Positions 40,657 through 49,018 of a stretch of 64,000 bases of DNA are shown here, one piece after another; position 1 is the first letter of the stretch, and each line of letters starts with the position of its first letter. The stretch comes from an uncultured Sphingomonadaceae bacterium. Lineage in GTDB: Bacteria; Pseudomonadota; Alphaproteobacteria; Sphingomonadales; Sphingomonadaceae. Under the pieces are notes generated by a model. That model searched no databases. It was given only the letters and a program-made list of their open reading frames with translations, and had not been told where the DNA came from. The stretch is from assembly GCA_903871605.1 (NCBI GenBank), contig CAIQHF010000044.1, forward strand, positions 1-64,000. Reading direction: 5' to 3'. The position numbers and the translations under genes were made by a program.

Positions 40657-41304
40657 TTGTATAGTTCAAGACTTTTGTTGTTGGATGTTCATCCGCTGAT
40701 GCGCGAAGGGCTTGCGCTTGCCGTGCGCGATGTATTGCCCGACATCGTGATCGATGGCGTGGGTTCCATCGCGGCTGCGGAGGCGGTGATCCCGCAAAGT
40801 CGCGATTACCGGCTCGTCATGATGGATATCGTGCTGCCCGACGCGGATGGCTTTTCCGGCTTCCTCAAATTGCGCCAGATGCTTGGCGACGTGCCGATCG
40901 TGATCGTCTCCGCGCTGCGAACCACCGAGCTTGTCGAGGCGGCGCGCCTGCTTGGCGCGGCGGGCTATATCTCCAAGTCCCTCACGCGTGAGGCGATGGC
41001 TGCCGCGCTCGGCGCGGTGCTCGCCGGGGCGGCGGTTTTTTCCGCAGCGCCGGTCGCGCCGGATCGCGACGACGACACGCCGCCGGCGCGGATCGCGGCG
41101 CTGTCGGGTGCGCAGCTGCGCGTGCTGGTCGCGCTCGCCGGGGGACGGCTCAACAAGCAGATCGCTGCCGAGCTCGGCGTCACCGAGGCAACGATCAAAG
41201 CCCATCTTACCGCGATTTTCCGTAAGCTCGGCGTTGCGAACCGGACGCAGGCGATCCTTGCGGTGCAGCCGCTGATCGGCATGTCGATGGGCGAGGCCGC
41301 CTGA
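40657..41304 (+). CDS. NarL/LuxR-family response regulator
   Basis: A 215-residue regulator: a receiver domain (phospho-acceptor Asp in MMDIVLPDADG, Lys in YISKSLTREA) and a C-terminal LuxR HTH (GGRLNKQIAAELGVTEATIK, then AHLTAIFRKLGVANRTQA). The TTG start is preferred because GGAGG sits eight bases upstream; ATG 40642 would overlap that SD. The N-terminal acidic pair reads LLDVHPL, so one of the two usual Mg-binding acids is replaced by Val. No kinase is adjacent, so it is an orphan. Confidence 0.88.
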   Translation: MYSSRLLLLDVHPLMREGLALAVRDVLPDIVIDGVGSIAAAEAVIPQSRDYRLVMMDIVLPDADGFSGFLKLRQMLGDVPIVIVSALRTTELVEAARLLGAAGYISKSLTREAMAAALGAVLAGAAVFSAAPVAPDRDDDTPPARIAALSGAQLRVLVALAGGRLNKQIAAELGVTEATIKAHLTAIFRKLGVANRTQAILAVQPLIGMSMGEAA

Positions 41305-41326
41305 CCGGCGGCGGGATCCGCCGGTC
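41303..41326. terminator. Hairpin after the LuxR-type regulator
   Basis: GACCGGCGG and CCGCCGGTC pair over nine bases around a six-base loop, beginning at the stop codon. No T-run follows, so it is a possible rather than a classic intrinsic terminator. Confidence 0.45.
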
Positions 41327-41508
41327 CAACCCCCGGTCACCGCCGCCGACGGATCCGCGCGGGCTTCCCCGCCTGCGCGTGGCCTGGCGAGCGTCGTTTG
41401 CGGACGGGCCGCAACTTCATGTCATGCCTGACAAATCTCGGCGCTCGCGTGATCGGCTCGCACGCGCTATCGATGCCGTTCTTGCTTTGTAACGACGATT
41501 ATCACGGT

Positions 41509-41901
41509 ATGGTCAGACCGCTCAAGATTCTCTGCATCGATGACGATCCCGATATCCGCACCGCCGCGGCGATGGCGCTCGCGCTCGATCCCGCGATGGT
41601 GGTGCGCGCTGCGGTATCGGGATCGGAAGCGGTTGCGCTGCTGCGATCGGACGCATGGCGGCCGGACGGCATATTGCTCGACGTGATGATGCCGGAGATG
41701 GACGGCCCCGCGACGCTGGCCGCGATCCGCGCGCTGGGGGGATATGCCGACCTGCCGGTCATCTTTATGACGGCGCGCGCGCGCCGTTCCGATATCGCCG
41801 GCTATACCGCGCTTGGCGCGGACGGCGTGATCGTCAAACCGCTTGATCCGATGCATCTCGCCTCGGATGTCCGCTTCCTGGTCGAGGGACGACGGCGTTA
41901 G
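41509..41901 (+). CDS. Single-domain response regulator
   Basis: A 130-residue stand-alone receiver: ILCIDDDPDIRTAAA at the N-terminus, phospho-acceptor Asp in LLDVMMPEMDGP, Thr in IFMTARA and Lys in VIVKPLDP. No output domain is present. It probably acts by protein-protein contact or phosphotransfer. The start MVRPLKIL is chosen by domain boundary; the SD is weak. It ends convergently, overlapping the chorismate mutase gene by four bases. Confidence 0.85.
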   Translation: MVRPLKILCIDDDPDIRTAAAMALALDPAMVVRAAVSGSEAVALLRSDAWRPDGILLDVMMPEMDGPATLAAIRALGGYADLPVIFMTARARRSDIAGYTALGADGVIVKPLDPMHLASDVRFLVEGRRR

Positions 41902-42185
41902 GCGGCGTCGTCGCGCACGCGCTCGTGGTGGCGGATCACCTCGTCGATGATGAAGCGCAGGAATTTCTCGGAGAAATCGGGATCGAGATGCGCCGCCTCG
42001 GCAAGCCCGCGCAGCCGCGCGATCTGCTCCTCCTCGCGGCCCGGATCGGCCGGCGGCAGCTTGGCTTCCGCCTTGTAGCGGCCGACAGACTGCGTCACCT
42101 TGAAGCGCTCGGCGAGCAGGAAGACCAGCGCGGCATCGATGTTGTCGATGCTCTCGCGATAGCGTTGCAGCGTCTCGTCGGCCAT
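41898..42185 (-). CDS. Chorismate mutase, AroQ type
   Basis: A 95-residue all-helical enzyme that converts chorismate to prephenate for Phe and Tyr synthesis. Active-site signatures are YRESIDNIDAALVFLLAERF (near 9-28) and VGRYKAEAKLPPADPGREEE (near 34-53), holding the conserved Arg and Lys. It is monofunctional, with no fused dehydratase, and has no signal peptide, so it is cytoplasmic. It is divergent from the polyprenyl synthetase gene. Confidence 0.9.
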   Translation of the reverse strand: MADETLQRYRESIDNIDAALVFLLAERFKVTQSVGRYKAEAKLPPADPGREEEQIARLRGLAEAAHLDPDFSEKFLRFIIDEVIRHHERVRDDAA

Positions 42186-42285
42186 CGTGGGTGCGCTCTC
42201 CAGGGATGATCCGCCCTCTTCGCGGGCGTTGGCGTTTCATGCAAGCCTTGCGTTCGGCGGCGCCAGCCGCCAGAGGATCGGCGAC

Positions 42286-43311
42286 ATGACCGCTACCGTG
42301 CATCCCTTCCGCACTGCCGAAGCCGGCAAGCCCGCGCCGTCGCTCGATCCGCTGTTCGCGCTGGTTGCCGCCGACATGAACCAGGTCAATGCGGTGATCC
42401 TCGAGCGGATGCAGAGCGAGGTGCCGCTGATTCCCGAGCTCGCCGGCCACCTGATCGCGGGCGGCGGCAAGCGGATGCGGCCGATGCTGACGCTCGCCTG
42501 CGCGCGGCTGCTCGGCTATGGCGGCACGCGCCACCACAAGCTGGCGGCGATCGTCGAGTTCATCCATACCTCGACGCTGCTCCACGACGATGTCGTCGAC
42601 GGATCGGGGATGCGGCGCGGCAAGCGCACCGCCAACATCATCTGGGGCAATCCGGCAAGCGTGCTGGTCGGCGACTTCCTGTTCTCGCGCTCGTTCGAGC
42701 TGATGGTCGAGGACGGCAGCTTACGCGTGCTGCGCATCCTGTCGGGCGCATCCGCGATCATCGCCGAGGGTGAGGTCAACCAGCTGACCGCGCAGCGCCG
42801 GATCGAGACCGACGAGGATCGCTATCTCGCGATCATCGGCGCCAAGACCGCCGCGCTGTTCGCCGCCGCCTGCCGTATCGCCGCCGTCGTCGCCGAGCGC
42901 GACGAGGCCGACGAGCAGGCGCTCGACGCCTATGGCCGCAATCTCGGCATCGCCTTCCAGCTGGTCGACGACGCGATCGACTATGCCTCCGACGGCGCGA
43001 CGATGGGCAAGGACATCGGCGACGATTTCCGCGACGGCAAGGTGACGCTGCCCGTGATCCTCGCCTATGCGCGCGGCGACGCCGAGCAGCGCCGCTTCTG
43101 GAAGGACGCGATCGAGGGGCGCCGCGTGTCGGATGCCGATCTGGCGCACGCGACCGCGCTGCTCGAAGACTGCAATGCAGTGACCGATACGCTTGCCCGC
43201 GCGCGCCATTACGGCCAGCGCGCGGTCGCGGCGCTGGGGCGCTTCCCCGACGGCCGCGCCAAGGCGGCGCTGGTCGAGGCCGCCGAATTCGCGGTGTCGC
43301 GCGCCTTCTAG
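42286..43311 (+). CDS. Long-chain polyprenyl diphosphate synthase (octa-/decaprenyl)
   Basis: Trans-prenyltransferase of 341 residues that makes the ubiquinone side chain. The first aspartate-rich motif is TLLHDDVVDGSGMRRG near 98, and the second is QLVDDAIDYASDGATMGKDIGDDFRDGK near 225. A GGGKRMRPML substrate site is near 62. MTATVHPFRTAE is used as start; upstream codons run into the chorismate mutase leader. Product length (C40 or C50) cannot be read from sequence with certainty; sphingomonads usually make Q-10. Confidence 0.93.
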   Translation: MTATVHPFRTAEAGKPAPSLDPLFALVAADMNQVNAVILERMQSEVPLIPELAGHLIAGGGKRMRPMLTLACARLLGYGGTRHHKLAAIVEFIHTSTLLHDDVVDGSGMRRGKRTANIIWGNPASVLVGDFLFSRSFELMVEDGSLRVLRILSGASAIIAEGEVNQLTAQRRIETDEDRYLAIIGAKTAALFAAACRIAAVVAERDEADEQALDAYGRNLGIAFQLVDDAIDYASDGATMGKDIGDDFRDGKVTLPVILAYARGDAEQRRFWKDAIEGRRVSDADLAHATALLEDCNAVTDTLARARHYGQRAVAALGRFPDGRAKAALVEAAEFAVSRAF

Positions 43312-43318
43312 GGCAGCG

Positions 43319-44671
43319 TCACAACCCTTCGCCGCCGACCCATTGCGCGTTGGACAGGCGCCGCGCCACCGACCAGGCCTGGCGTCGGATGTCGGGCACC
43401 GCGACGATCTCCCAGAACGCGCCGCGGGTCATCGGGCCGACCGCGATCAGCCGGTCGGACGCGGTGCCGTCGCGGCCGATCGCCTGCGAATCCTGGTCGA
43501 CGTCGATGCCGATCCGCAGCGGATCGGCGCGCAGCAGGCCGCGTCCGGTGAGCGCGCGCAGCAGCGGCTCCTGCGTCGCTGTGAGATCGCCCTGTGGCCC
43601 GGTGCCGTTGACGATGCGGCGGACGCGCAGCGTCCCGACGGTGTCGCCGTGGCGCGGGCGGTAGCGGACGATGGCGTGATCGCCGTCGGGGTGGGCGTCG
43701 ATCAGCTTGGCGGCGCCGACATCGAGCCGGCCGTCCGCGCGCATCGCCTCGATCTTGTCCCATACGGACGGCGCCAGCCGATGACGATGCACGTCCCACC
43801 AGGCGCGCAGATGGCGCAGGAAGCGGTGCCGCTCGGGCAGCGCCATCGCGCGCCAGATGCTCTGCGTATAGGGCCGCAGTTCGTCGATCGCGGAACGCCA
43901 TTCGATCTCGCGCGCACGCGTCCGCACCGCCCTGAGCAGGCCGACCGCGGTGGGTTCGGGGCGCTCGGCGCGCTGCGTCTTGGCCACGCCCTCGGCGTGC
44001 GGGCGCGGCAGCAAGCCACGCCGCGATAATGCGACGATGCGCCCGCCAAAGCCCCGCGCGTCGAGCAGCAACGCGATGTCGACCATCGTCAGCCCGGTGC
44101 CCAGCACCAGCACGACATCGTCGGGCGCCAGATCGGCGGCGATGTCGGCGCTCCACGGGTCGGCGGCGTAGCAGCCCGCGGGCAAGACGGACGGATCGAT
44201 CCCCGCCGGCGTGTGCGGCGGTAGATTGCCCGGCGCGAGCACGACGTGGTCGGCGACGATCGCCTCGCCGCCTGCGAGCATCACGCGCATCCCGTCGGCG
44301 CCGGGCGCGACGTCGATCGCCTCGGCCTGCACCACGCGCAGCCGGCCCCCCGAGCGCGCGACCGTCTCCGCCAGCAAGGCGTCGAGATAGTCGCCATAGA
44401 CCAGCCGCGGGGCGAAGCCCTTGATGCGACCGCCGTGTGCCGTCTCGAGCCAGCGCGCGAAATGGCCCGGATCGTCGGGCAGCGCGCTCATATTGTCGGC
44501 GCGGACATTGAGCAGGTGATCGGGGTGCGCCGCGGCATAGGCGACGCCGCGCGCGGTGTGCGGCCGCCGCTCGATCAGCGTCGCGCGCGGGCCGTCGTGG
44601 CGCAGCAGATTGACCGCGAGCAGCGTGCCCGAAAAGCCGCCACCGATGATCGCCACATGATCGTGTCGCAT
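43319..44671 (-). CDS. FAD/NAD(P)-binding protein, YdhS-like
   Basis: A 450-residue protein of the COG4529/NAD_binding_9 family. The FAD-binding opening is HVAIIGGGFSGTLLAVNLL, and GVAYAAAHPDHLLNVRADNMSA near 42 is the family hallmark. A second dinucleotide motif, VLVLGTGLTMVDIAL, is near 187. The reaction is not known; relatives are flavin oxidoreductases, some N-hydroxylating. It converges on the polyprenyl synthetase gene with a seven-base gap. Confidence 0.87.
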   Translation of the reverse strand: MRHDHVAIIGGGFSGTLLAVNLLRHDGPRATLIERRPHTARGVAYAAAHPDHLLNVRADNMSALPDDPGHFARWLETAHGGRIKGFAPRLVYGDYLDALLAETVARSGGRLRVVQAEAIDVAPGADGMRVMLAGGEAIVADHVVLAPGNLPPHTPAGIDPSVLPAGCYAADPWSADIAADLAPDDVVLVLGTGLTMVDIALLLDARGFGGRIVALSRRGLLPRPHAEGVAKTQRAERPEPTAVGLLRAVRTRAREIEWRSAIDELRPYTQSIWRAMALPERHRFLRHLRAWWDVHRHRLAPSVWDKIEAMRADGRLDVGAAKLIDAHPDGDHAIVRYRPRHGDTVGTLRVRRIVNGTGPQGDLTATQEPLLRALTGRGLLRADPLRIGIDVDQDSQAIGRDGTASDRLIAVGPMTRGAFWEIVAVPDIRRQAWSVARRLSNAQWVGGEGL

Positions 44672-44687
44672 GCCACTCCCCGCTGTG

Positions 44688-45611
44688 TCACGCGTCGATG
44701 CTCGATCGGGCGGGGGGCGTCAAATCCCAAGGCGGCACCGGCGCGAAGCGATCGCCGAGATGATCGACGAACGCGGTCACCGCGGCAGGCAGCGGATCAT
44801 GCGCATGGAGCGCATAGATGCCGACGTCGGTCGCGCCCTGCCAGTCGGGCAGCACGCGGACCAGCGCGCCGTTCGCCAGTTCCGCGCCGACATCCCAGGT
44901 CGAGCGCAGCGCGATGCCGACGCCGGCGAGCGCGAGCGCGCGCACCACTTCGCTCGAATTGGTGGCGACATAGCTTGCCACCTCAACGAGTCGCTGCACG
45001 CCCGCGCGTTCGAGCCGCCACGGCGTCTGGTTCGAGGCGGCGAGCAGGCGGTGCCCGGCGAGATCGCGCAGGCCTGCGGGCGCGCCGTTCCGATCGAGAT
45101 AGGCAGGCGCGGCGCACAGCAGACGGTGATTGGGCGCGAGCAGCCGCGCGGCGAGGCCGGCGCTCGCGGGTGCGGGCGCGATCCGCACCGCGACGTCGAT
45201 CCGGTCGGCCATCAGATCGGTAAAGCCGTCGTCGAGCAGCAACTCGACCTGCACCGCGGGATAGGCGTCGAGGAAGGCGGGCAGCGTGGGCGCGACGTGC
45301 AGCCGCCCGAACGAGGTCGGCGCCGAGATGCGCAGCGTACCGCTCGGGCGTGCCGCGCGCCCCGCAACCTGCGCCTCGGCGGCGTCGGCGGCGGCGAGGA
45401 TCGTGCGCACCGCCTCGTAGAAGCCACGCCCCGCCTCGGTCGGGGTCAGGCGCCGGGTCGTGCGATGGATCAGTCGCGCGCCGAGCCGCGTTTCCATCGC
45501 GGCCAGCCGCTTCGAGGCGGCGGCGGGCGACAAGCCCAGTTCCCGCCCCGCCGCCGACAGACTGCCGCGCTCGATCGCGGTGGCGAAGAGGCGATAGTCG
45601 CGATCCATCAT
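44688..45611 (-). CDS. LysR-family transcriptional regulator
   Basis: A 307-residue regulator with N-terminal winged HTH ([20 protein letters not shown], then [12 protein letters not shown]) and a C-terminal periplasmic-binding-protein-like effector domain. Length and motifs resemble the CrgA/DsdC-like group. ATG 45611 has AAGG five bases upstream; 45608 is the alternative. It is divergent from malate synthase G across 89 bp, the classic LysR target geometry. Confidence 0.9.
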   Translation of the reverse strand: MMDRDYRLFATAIERGSLSAAGRELGLSPAAASKRLAAMETRLGARLIHRTTRRLTPTEAGRGFYEAVRTILAAADAAEAQVAGRAARPSGTLRISAPTSFGRLHVAPTLPAFLDAYPAVQVELLLDDGFTDLMADRIDVAVRIAPAPASAGLAARLLAPNHRLLCAAPAYLDRNGAPAGLRDLAGHRLLAASNQTPWRLERAGVQRLVEVASYVATNSSEVVRALALAGVGIALRSTWDVGAELANGALVRVLPDWQGATDVGIYALHAHDPLPAAVTAFVDHLGDRFAPVPPWDLTPPARSSIDA

Positions 45612-45700
45612 TCGATCCTTCCAGGAGAAGATGCTTTGCCCGATTTCCATCTACCGATGCAATCGACGCGGTCCTATGCTGGCCCCGAAGAGGAGTTATC
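45612..45700. promoter_or_regulatory. Divergent region LysR / malate synthase G
   Basis: This 89-bp spacer holds the malate synthase SD (GAGGAG near 45689-45694) and presumably both promoters and a LysR-type operator. No clear T-N11-A box was singled out by eye. Confidence 0.4.
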
Positions 45701-47818
45701 ATGACCGACGACACCGTCATTCCGCGTATCGACAAGGCAGGGCTGGCCGTCGCCGTGCCGCTGGCGCGCTTCATCGACGAGCGCGTCCTGCCCGGCACGG
45801 GGATCGAGCCCGAGGCCTTCTGGGCGGGGGCCGCGGGTATCTTCGCGCGTTTCGCGCCCGAGAATCTGGTGCTGCTTGGCAGGCGGGACGATCTCCAGGC
45901 GCAGATCGACGCGTGGCACGAGGCGCGCCAGGGCCAGCCGATCGATCCCGCCGCCTATCAGGCGTTCCTGCGCGAGATCGGCTATCTGGTCGACGAGCCC
46001 GCGCCGTTCGCGGTGGGCACGGAGCGCGTCGACGACGAGGTCGCGCTCCTTGCCGGGCCGCAGCTCGTCGTGCCGATCCTCAACGCGCGTTTTCTCCTGA
46101 ACGCGGCGAATGCGCGCTGGGGCAGCCTCTACGACGCGCTCTACGGCACCGACGCGCTGGGCAGCGCGCCGCCTGCCGGCGGCTACGACACCACACGCGG
46201 GGCGCAGGTCGTCGCGCGCGCAAAAGCGTTTCTCGACGAGGCGGTGCCGCTCGCCGATGGCAGCTGGGCCGATTTCGCGGGCGGCGCGCCGGCGCTCGCC
46301 GACCCGGCGCAGCTGGTCGGGCGCTGGGGCGACACCCTGCTGTTCCGCCACAACGGGCTGCACATCGAGCTGGTCGTCGATCCGTCGAGCCCGATCGGCG
46401 CGACCGACCCCGCCGGCATATCCGACGTCATCCTCGAATCCGCGCTGACGACGATCTGCGACCTCGAGGATTCGGTCGCCGCGGTCGATGCCGAGGACAA
46501 GGTCGAGGCCTATGCCAATTGGCTGGGTCTGATGACGGGCGATCTCGCCGCCAGCTTCCAGAAGGGCGGCGAGACGCTGACCCGCACGCTGGAGACCGAT
46601 CGCAGCTACACCGCGCCCGACGGCAGCGAGTTCACGCTGCCCGGCCGCGCGCTGCTGTTCGTGCGCAATGTCGGCCATCTGATGACGACGCCCGCGGTGC
46701 TGCTGCCCGATGGCAGCGAGGCGCCCGAGGGCATCCTCGACGGCATCGTCACGTCGACGATCGCGCTCCACGATCTCAATCGCGCGGGCAAATATCTGAA
46801 CAGCCGCGCGGGCTCGGTCTATATCGTCAAGCCCAAGATGCACGGCCCCGAGGAGGCGGGCTTCACCGATCGGCTGTTCGACGCGATCGAGGATCTGCTG
46901 TCGATGCCGCGCCACACGATCAAGGTCGGCGTGATGGACGAGGAGCGCCGCACCTCGGCCAATCTCGCTGCCTGCATCGAGGCGGTGAAGGGCCGGATCA
47001 TGTTCATCAACACCGGCTTCCTCGATCGCACCGGCGACGAGATGCACACGTCGATGCGGGCCGGCGCGATGATCCGCAAGGGCGAGATGAAGACCTCGAG
47101 CTGGATCGACGCCTATGAGAAGCGCAACGTGGCGATCGGGCTGGCGTGCGGGATGGCGGGCAGGGCGCAGATCGGCAAGGGCATGTGGGCGGCGCCCGAT
47201 CGCATGGCCGACATGCTCGAGCAGAAGATCGGCCATCCCCGATCGGGCGCGAACACCGCCTGGGTGCCCTCGCCGACCGCGGCGACGCTGCATGCGCTGC
47301 ATTATCATGCGGTCGACGTCGCCGAGCGTCGGCGCGCGATCGAGGAGCAGCCCGTGCCGCCTCTCGACGCGCTGCTGACGATCCCGCTTGCCGAGGGCAA
47401 GAACTGGTCGCCGCAGGAGATTGCCGACGAGCTCGACAACAATGCGCAGGGTATCCTCGGCTATGTCGTGCGCTGGGTCGACCAGGGCGTCGGCTGCTCG
47501 AAGGTGCCCGACATCCACGATGTCGGGCTGATGGAGGACCGTGCGACGCTGCGTATCTCGTCGCAGCACATGGCGAACTGGATGCTCCACGGTGTCGCGA
47601 GCGCGGCCGAGATCGATGCGGCGCTGGTGCGGATGGCGGCGAAGGTCGATGCGCAGAATGCCGGCGACCCGGCATATCGGCCGATGGCGGGCCGCGAGTC
47701 CGACAGCCTGGCGTATCAGGCGGCGCGCGCGCTGGTGTTCGAAGGGCTCGAGCAGCCCAATGGCTATACCGAGCCGCTGCTCCATCGCTTCCGCCAGCGG
47801 GCGAAGGCGGCGGGGTAG
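45701..47818 (+). CDS. glcB: Malate synthase G
   Basis: A 705-residue monomeric enzyme that condenses glyoxylate with acetyl-CoA to malate. Active-site segments are [21 protein letters not shown] near 255, [31 protein letters not shown] near 410, [18 protein letters not shown] and the C-terminal acid-base region [20 protein letters not shown] with [12 protein letters not shown]. It allows growth on acetate or fatty acids, in keeping with the beta-oxidation genes upstream. Isocitrate lyase is not in this window. Confidence 0.96.
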   Translation: MTDDTVIPRIDKAGLAVAVPLARFIDERVLPGTGIEPEAFWAGAAGIFARFAPENLVLLGRRDDLQAQIDAWHEARQGQPIDPAAYQAFLREIGYLVDEPAPFAVGTERVDDEVALLAGPQLVVPILNARFLLNAANARWGSLYDALYGTDALGSAPPAGGYDTTRGAQVVARAKAFLDEAVPLADGSWADFAGGAPALADPAQLVGRWGDTLLFRHNGLHIELVVDPSSPIGATDPAGISDVILESALTTICDLEDSVAAVDAEDKVEAYANWLGLMTGDLAASFQKGGETLTRTLETDRSYTAPDGSEFTLPGRALLFVRNVGHLMTTPAVLLPDGSEAPEGILDGIVTSTIALHDLNRAGKYLNSRAGSVYIVKPKMHGPEEAGFTDRLFDAIEDLLSMPRHTIKVGVMDEERRTSANLAACIEAVKGRIMFINTGFLDRTGDEMHTSMRAGAMIRKGEMKTSSWIDAYEKRNVAIGLACGMAGRAQIGKGMWAAPDRMADMLEQKIGHPRSGANTAWVPSPTAATLHALHYHAVDVAERRRAIEEQPVPPLDALLTIPLAEGKNWSPQEIADELDNNAQGILGYVVRWVDQGVGCSKVPDIHDVGLMEDRATLRISSQHMANWMLHGVASAAEIDAALVRMAAKVDAQNAGDPAYRPMAGRESDSLAYQAARALVFEGLEQPNGYTEPLLHRFRQRAKAAG

Positions 47819-47838
47819 CGCGTCTCCGCTCTGGCTTG

Positions 47839-47913
47839 TGCTCCTGCGTAGGCAGGAGCCCAGGATTGCGGGCGCTGCGTTTGAAACCCTAGGCTCCTGC
47901 CTTCGCAGGAGCA
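47839..47913. repeat. Paired hairpin repeat between glcB and the RNA methyltransferase gene
   Basis: GCTCCTGC and GCAGGAGC pair at 47840-47859 and again at 47893-47912. The whole unit is also an inverted repeat (GCAGGAGCCCAGG versus CCTAGGCTCCTGC). It sits between convergent genes, where it can terminate transcription from both sides. Confidence 0.75.
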
Positions 47914-47922
47914 CGGAGGTGG

Positions 47923-48729
47923 CTAACCCCGCCGCGTCGCGAGATGGTGCAGCACGATCCCGCTCGTCGTCGCGACGTTGAGCGAGTCGAAACCGGGCGC
48001 CATCGCGATCCGTACGCTCGTCGTCCGCGCGATCAGCGCGGAATCGAGCCCCGGCCCCTCCGAACCGAGCAGCATCGCGTTGCGCCGCTGCGGGCGATAA
48101 TCGGCGAGCGTCATCGCGCCCGAAGGACTGAGCGCGATCGGTGCGAAGCCATGGCGGTCGAGCAGTGCGAGCGGATCCTCGCTGCGGGCCAGCTTGGCGA
48201 ACGGCACCAGCAGCGCGGCCCCCACCGACACGCGGATCGCCTTGCGGTAGAGCGGGTCGCAGCAATCCGCGTCGAGCAGGATCGCGCGCGCGCCGAAGGC
48301 TGCGGCGTTGCGGAACAGCCCGCCCATATTGTCGTGATTGCCGATCCCCGAGAGCAGCAGCACGTCGCCGTCGCCGGCGATCCCTCCGAGCAACGCCTCG
48401 GCATCGGGCGTCGCGATCCGCCGGCCGATCGCGAGGATGCCGCGGTGGAGCGGAAAGCCGGCGATCCCGTCCATCACCGATTGATCGGCGGCGAACACGG
48501 GCACGTCGTCGGGCAGCGGGGCGAGCAGGTCGGCGAGCGCGTCCAGCCGGTGCGCGGCGATCAGCAGCGATTGTGGCCGGAACGTCGCCGATGCGATCAG
48601 CATCGCCAGCACGACGCGCCCCTCCGCCACGAACAACCCGTCGCGGCCGACCAGGTCGCGCTCGCGAATGTCGCGGTACGCGTCGATGCGCGGGTCGACG
48701 GGATCGGTGATAGCGACGATGTTCGGCAT
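47923..48729 (-). CDS. TrmH/SpoU-family RNA 2'-O-methyltransferase
   Basis: SPOUT-class methyltransferase of 268 residues. The three family motifs are GNHDNMGGLFRNAAAFGA near 154, LLGSEGPGLD near 226 and IAMAPGFDSLNVATTSGIVL near 245. An N-terminal substrate-recognition domain (RERDLVGRDGLFVAEGRVVL) precedes. It modifies tRNA or rRNA; the exact site is unknown. MPNIVAITDPVDPRI is taken as start because the longer frame crosses non-coding sequence. Confidence 0.9.
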   Translation of the reverse strand: MPNIVAITDPVDPRIDAYRDIRERDLVGRDGLFVAEGRVVLAMLIASATFRPQSLLIAAHRLDALADLLAPLPDDVPVFAADQSVMDGIAGFPLHRGILAIGRRIATPDAEALLGGIAGDGDVLLLSGIGNHDNMGGLFRNAAAFGARAILLDADCCDPLYRKAIRVSVGAALLVPFAKLARSEDPLALLDRHGFAPIALSPSGAMTLADYRPQRRNAMLLGSEGPGLDSALIARTTSVRIAMAPGFDSLNVATTSGIVLHHLATRRG

Positions 48730-48853
48730 CGCGGCGCTGTGCCCGTCGGCGGCGGGATTGTCGACGGGAGCCGTGGTGCAGCTGGGCAGGCGGCGCCGCG
48801 CCGCCTCGGGCACCCGGGGCTCGAACCCTTTGGCGACGACGAGGATCGCCCGG

Positions 48854-49006
48854 TTAGCGCTCGTCGGTGCGCTGCTTGATCTTGTTCGGCAGATCCTTGC
48901 CCTTGGTCCGGCGCGAGGGCAGCTGGACCGGATTCTTCTTCTTCCAGTCGGCCCAGCGCATCGGGCCTTCGGGCGTGTCGATCATCATGTCGTCCATCCC
49001 GGCCAT
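48854..49006 (-). CDS. Small 50-residue basic protein downstream of a hybrid kinase
   Basis: ORF beginning MAGMDDMMIDTPEGPMRWAD and ending KIKQRTDER, rich in Lys and Arg in the second half, with no membrane segment. GAGGGGAC lies a few bases upstream. It starts 12 bases after the stop of the histidine kinase gene, so it is likely co-transcribed. I do not recognise a named family, but the composition looks like a real small protein rather than chance. Confidence 0.6.
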   Translation of the reverse strand: MAGMDDMMIDTPEGPMRWADWKKKNPVQLPSRRTKGKDLPNKIKQRTDER

Positions 49007-49018
49007 TCTCTTGTCCCC

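Noticed and set aside
48766-48835. tRNA-like stretch with an A-box-like GTGGTGCAGCTGGGC and a B-box-like GGGCTCGAACCC
   Set aside because: No acceptor stem can be formed (the 5' GGAGCC has no partner downstream), the T-stem is short and the anticodon loop lacks U33. At most it is a tRNA relic; not listed as a gene.
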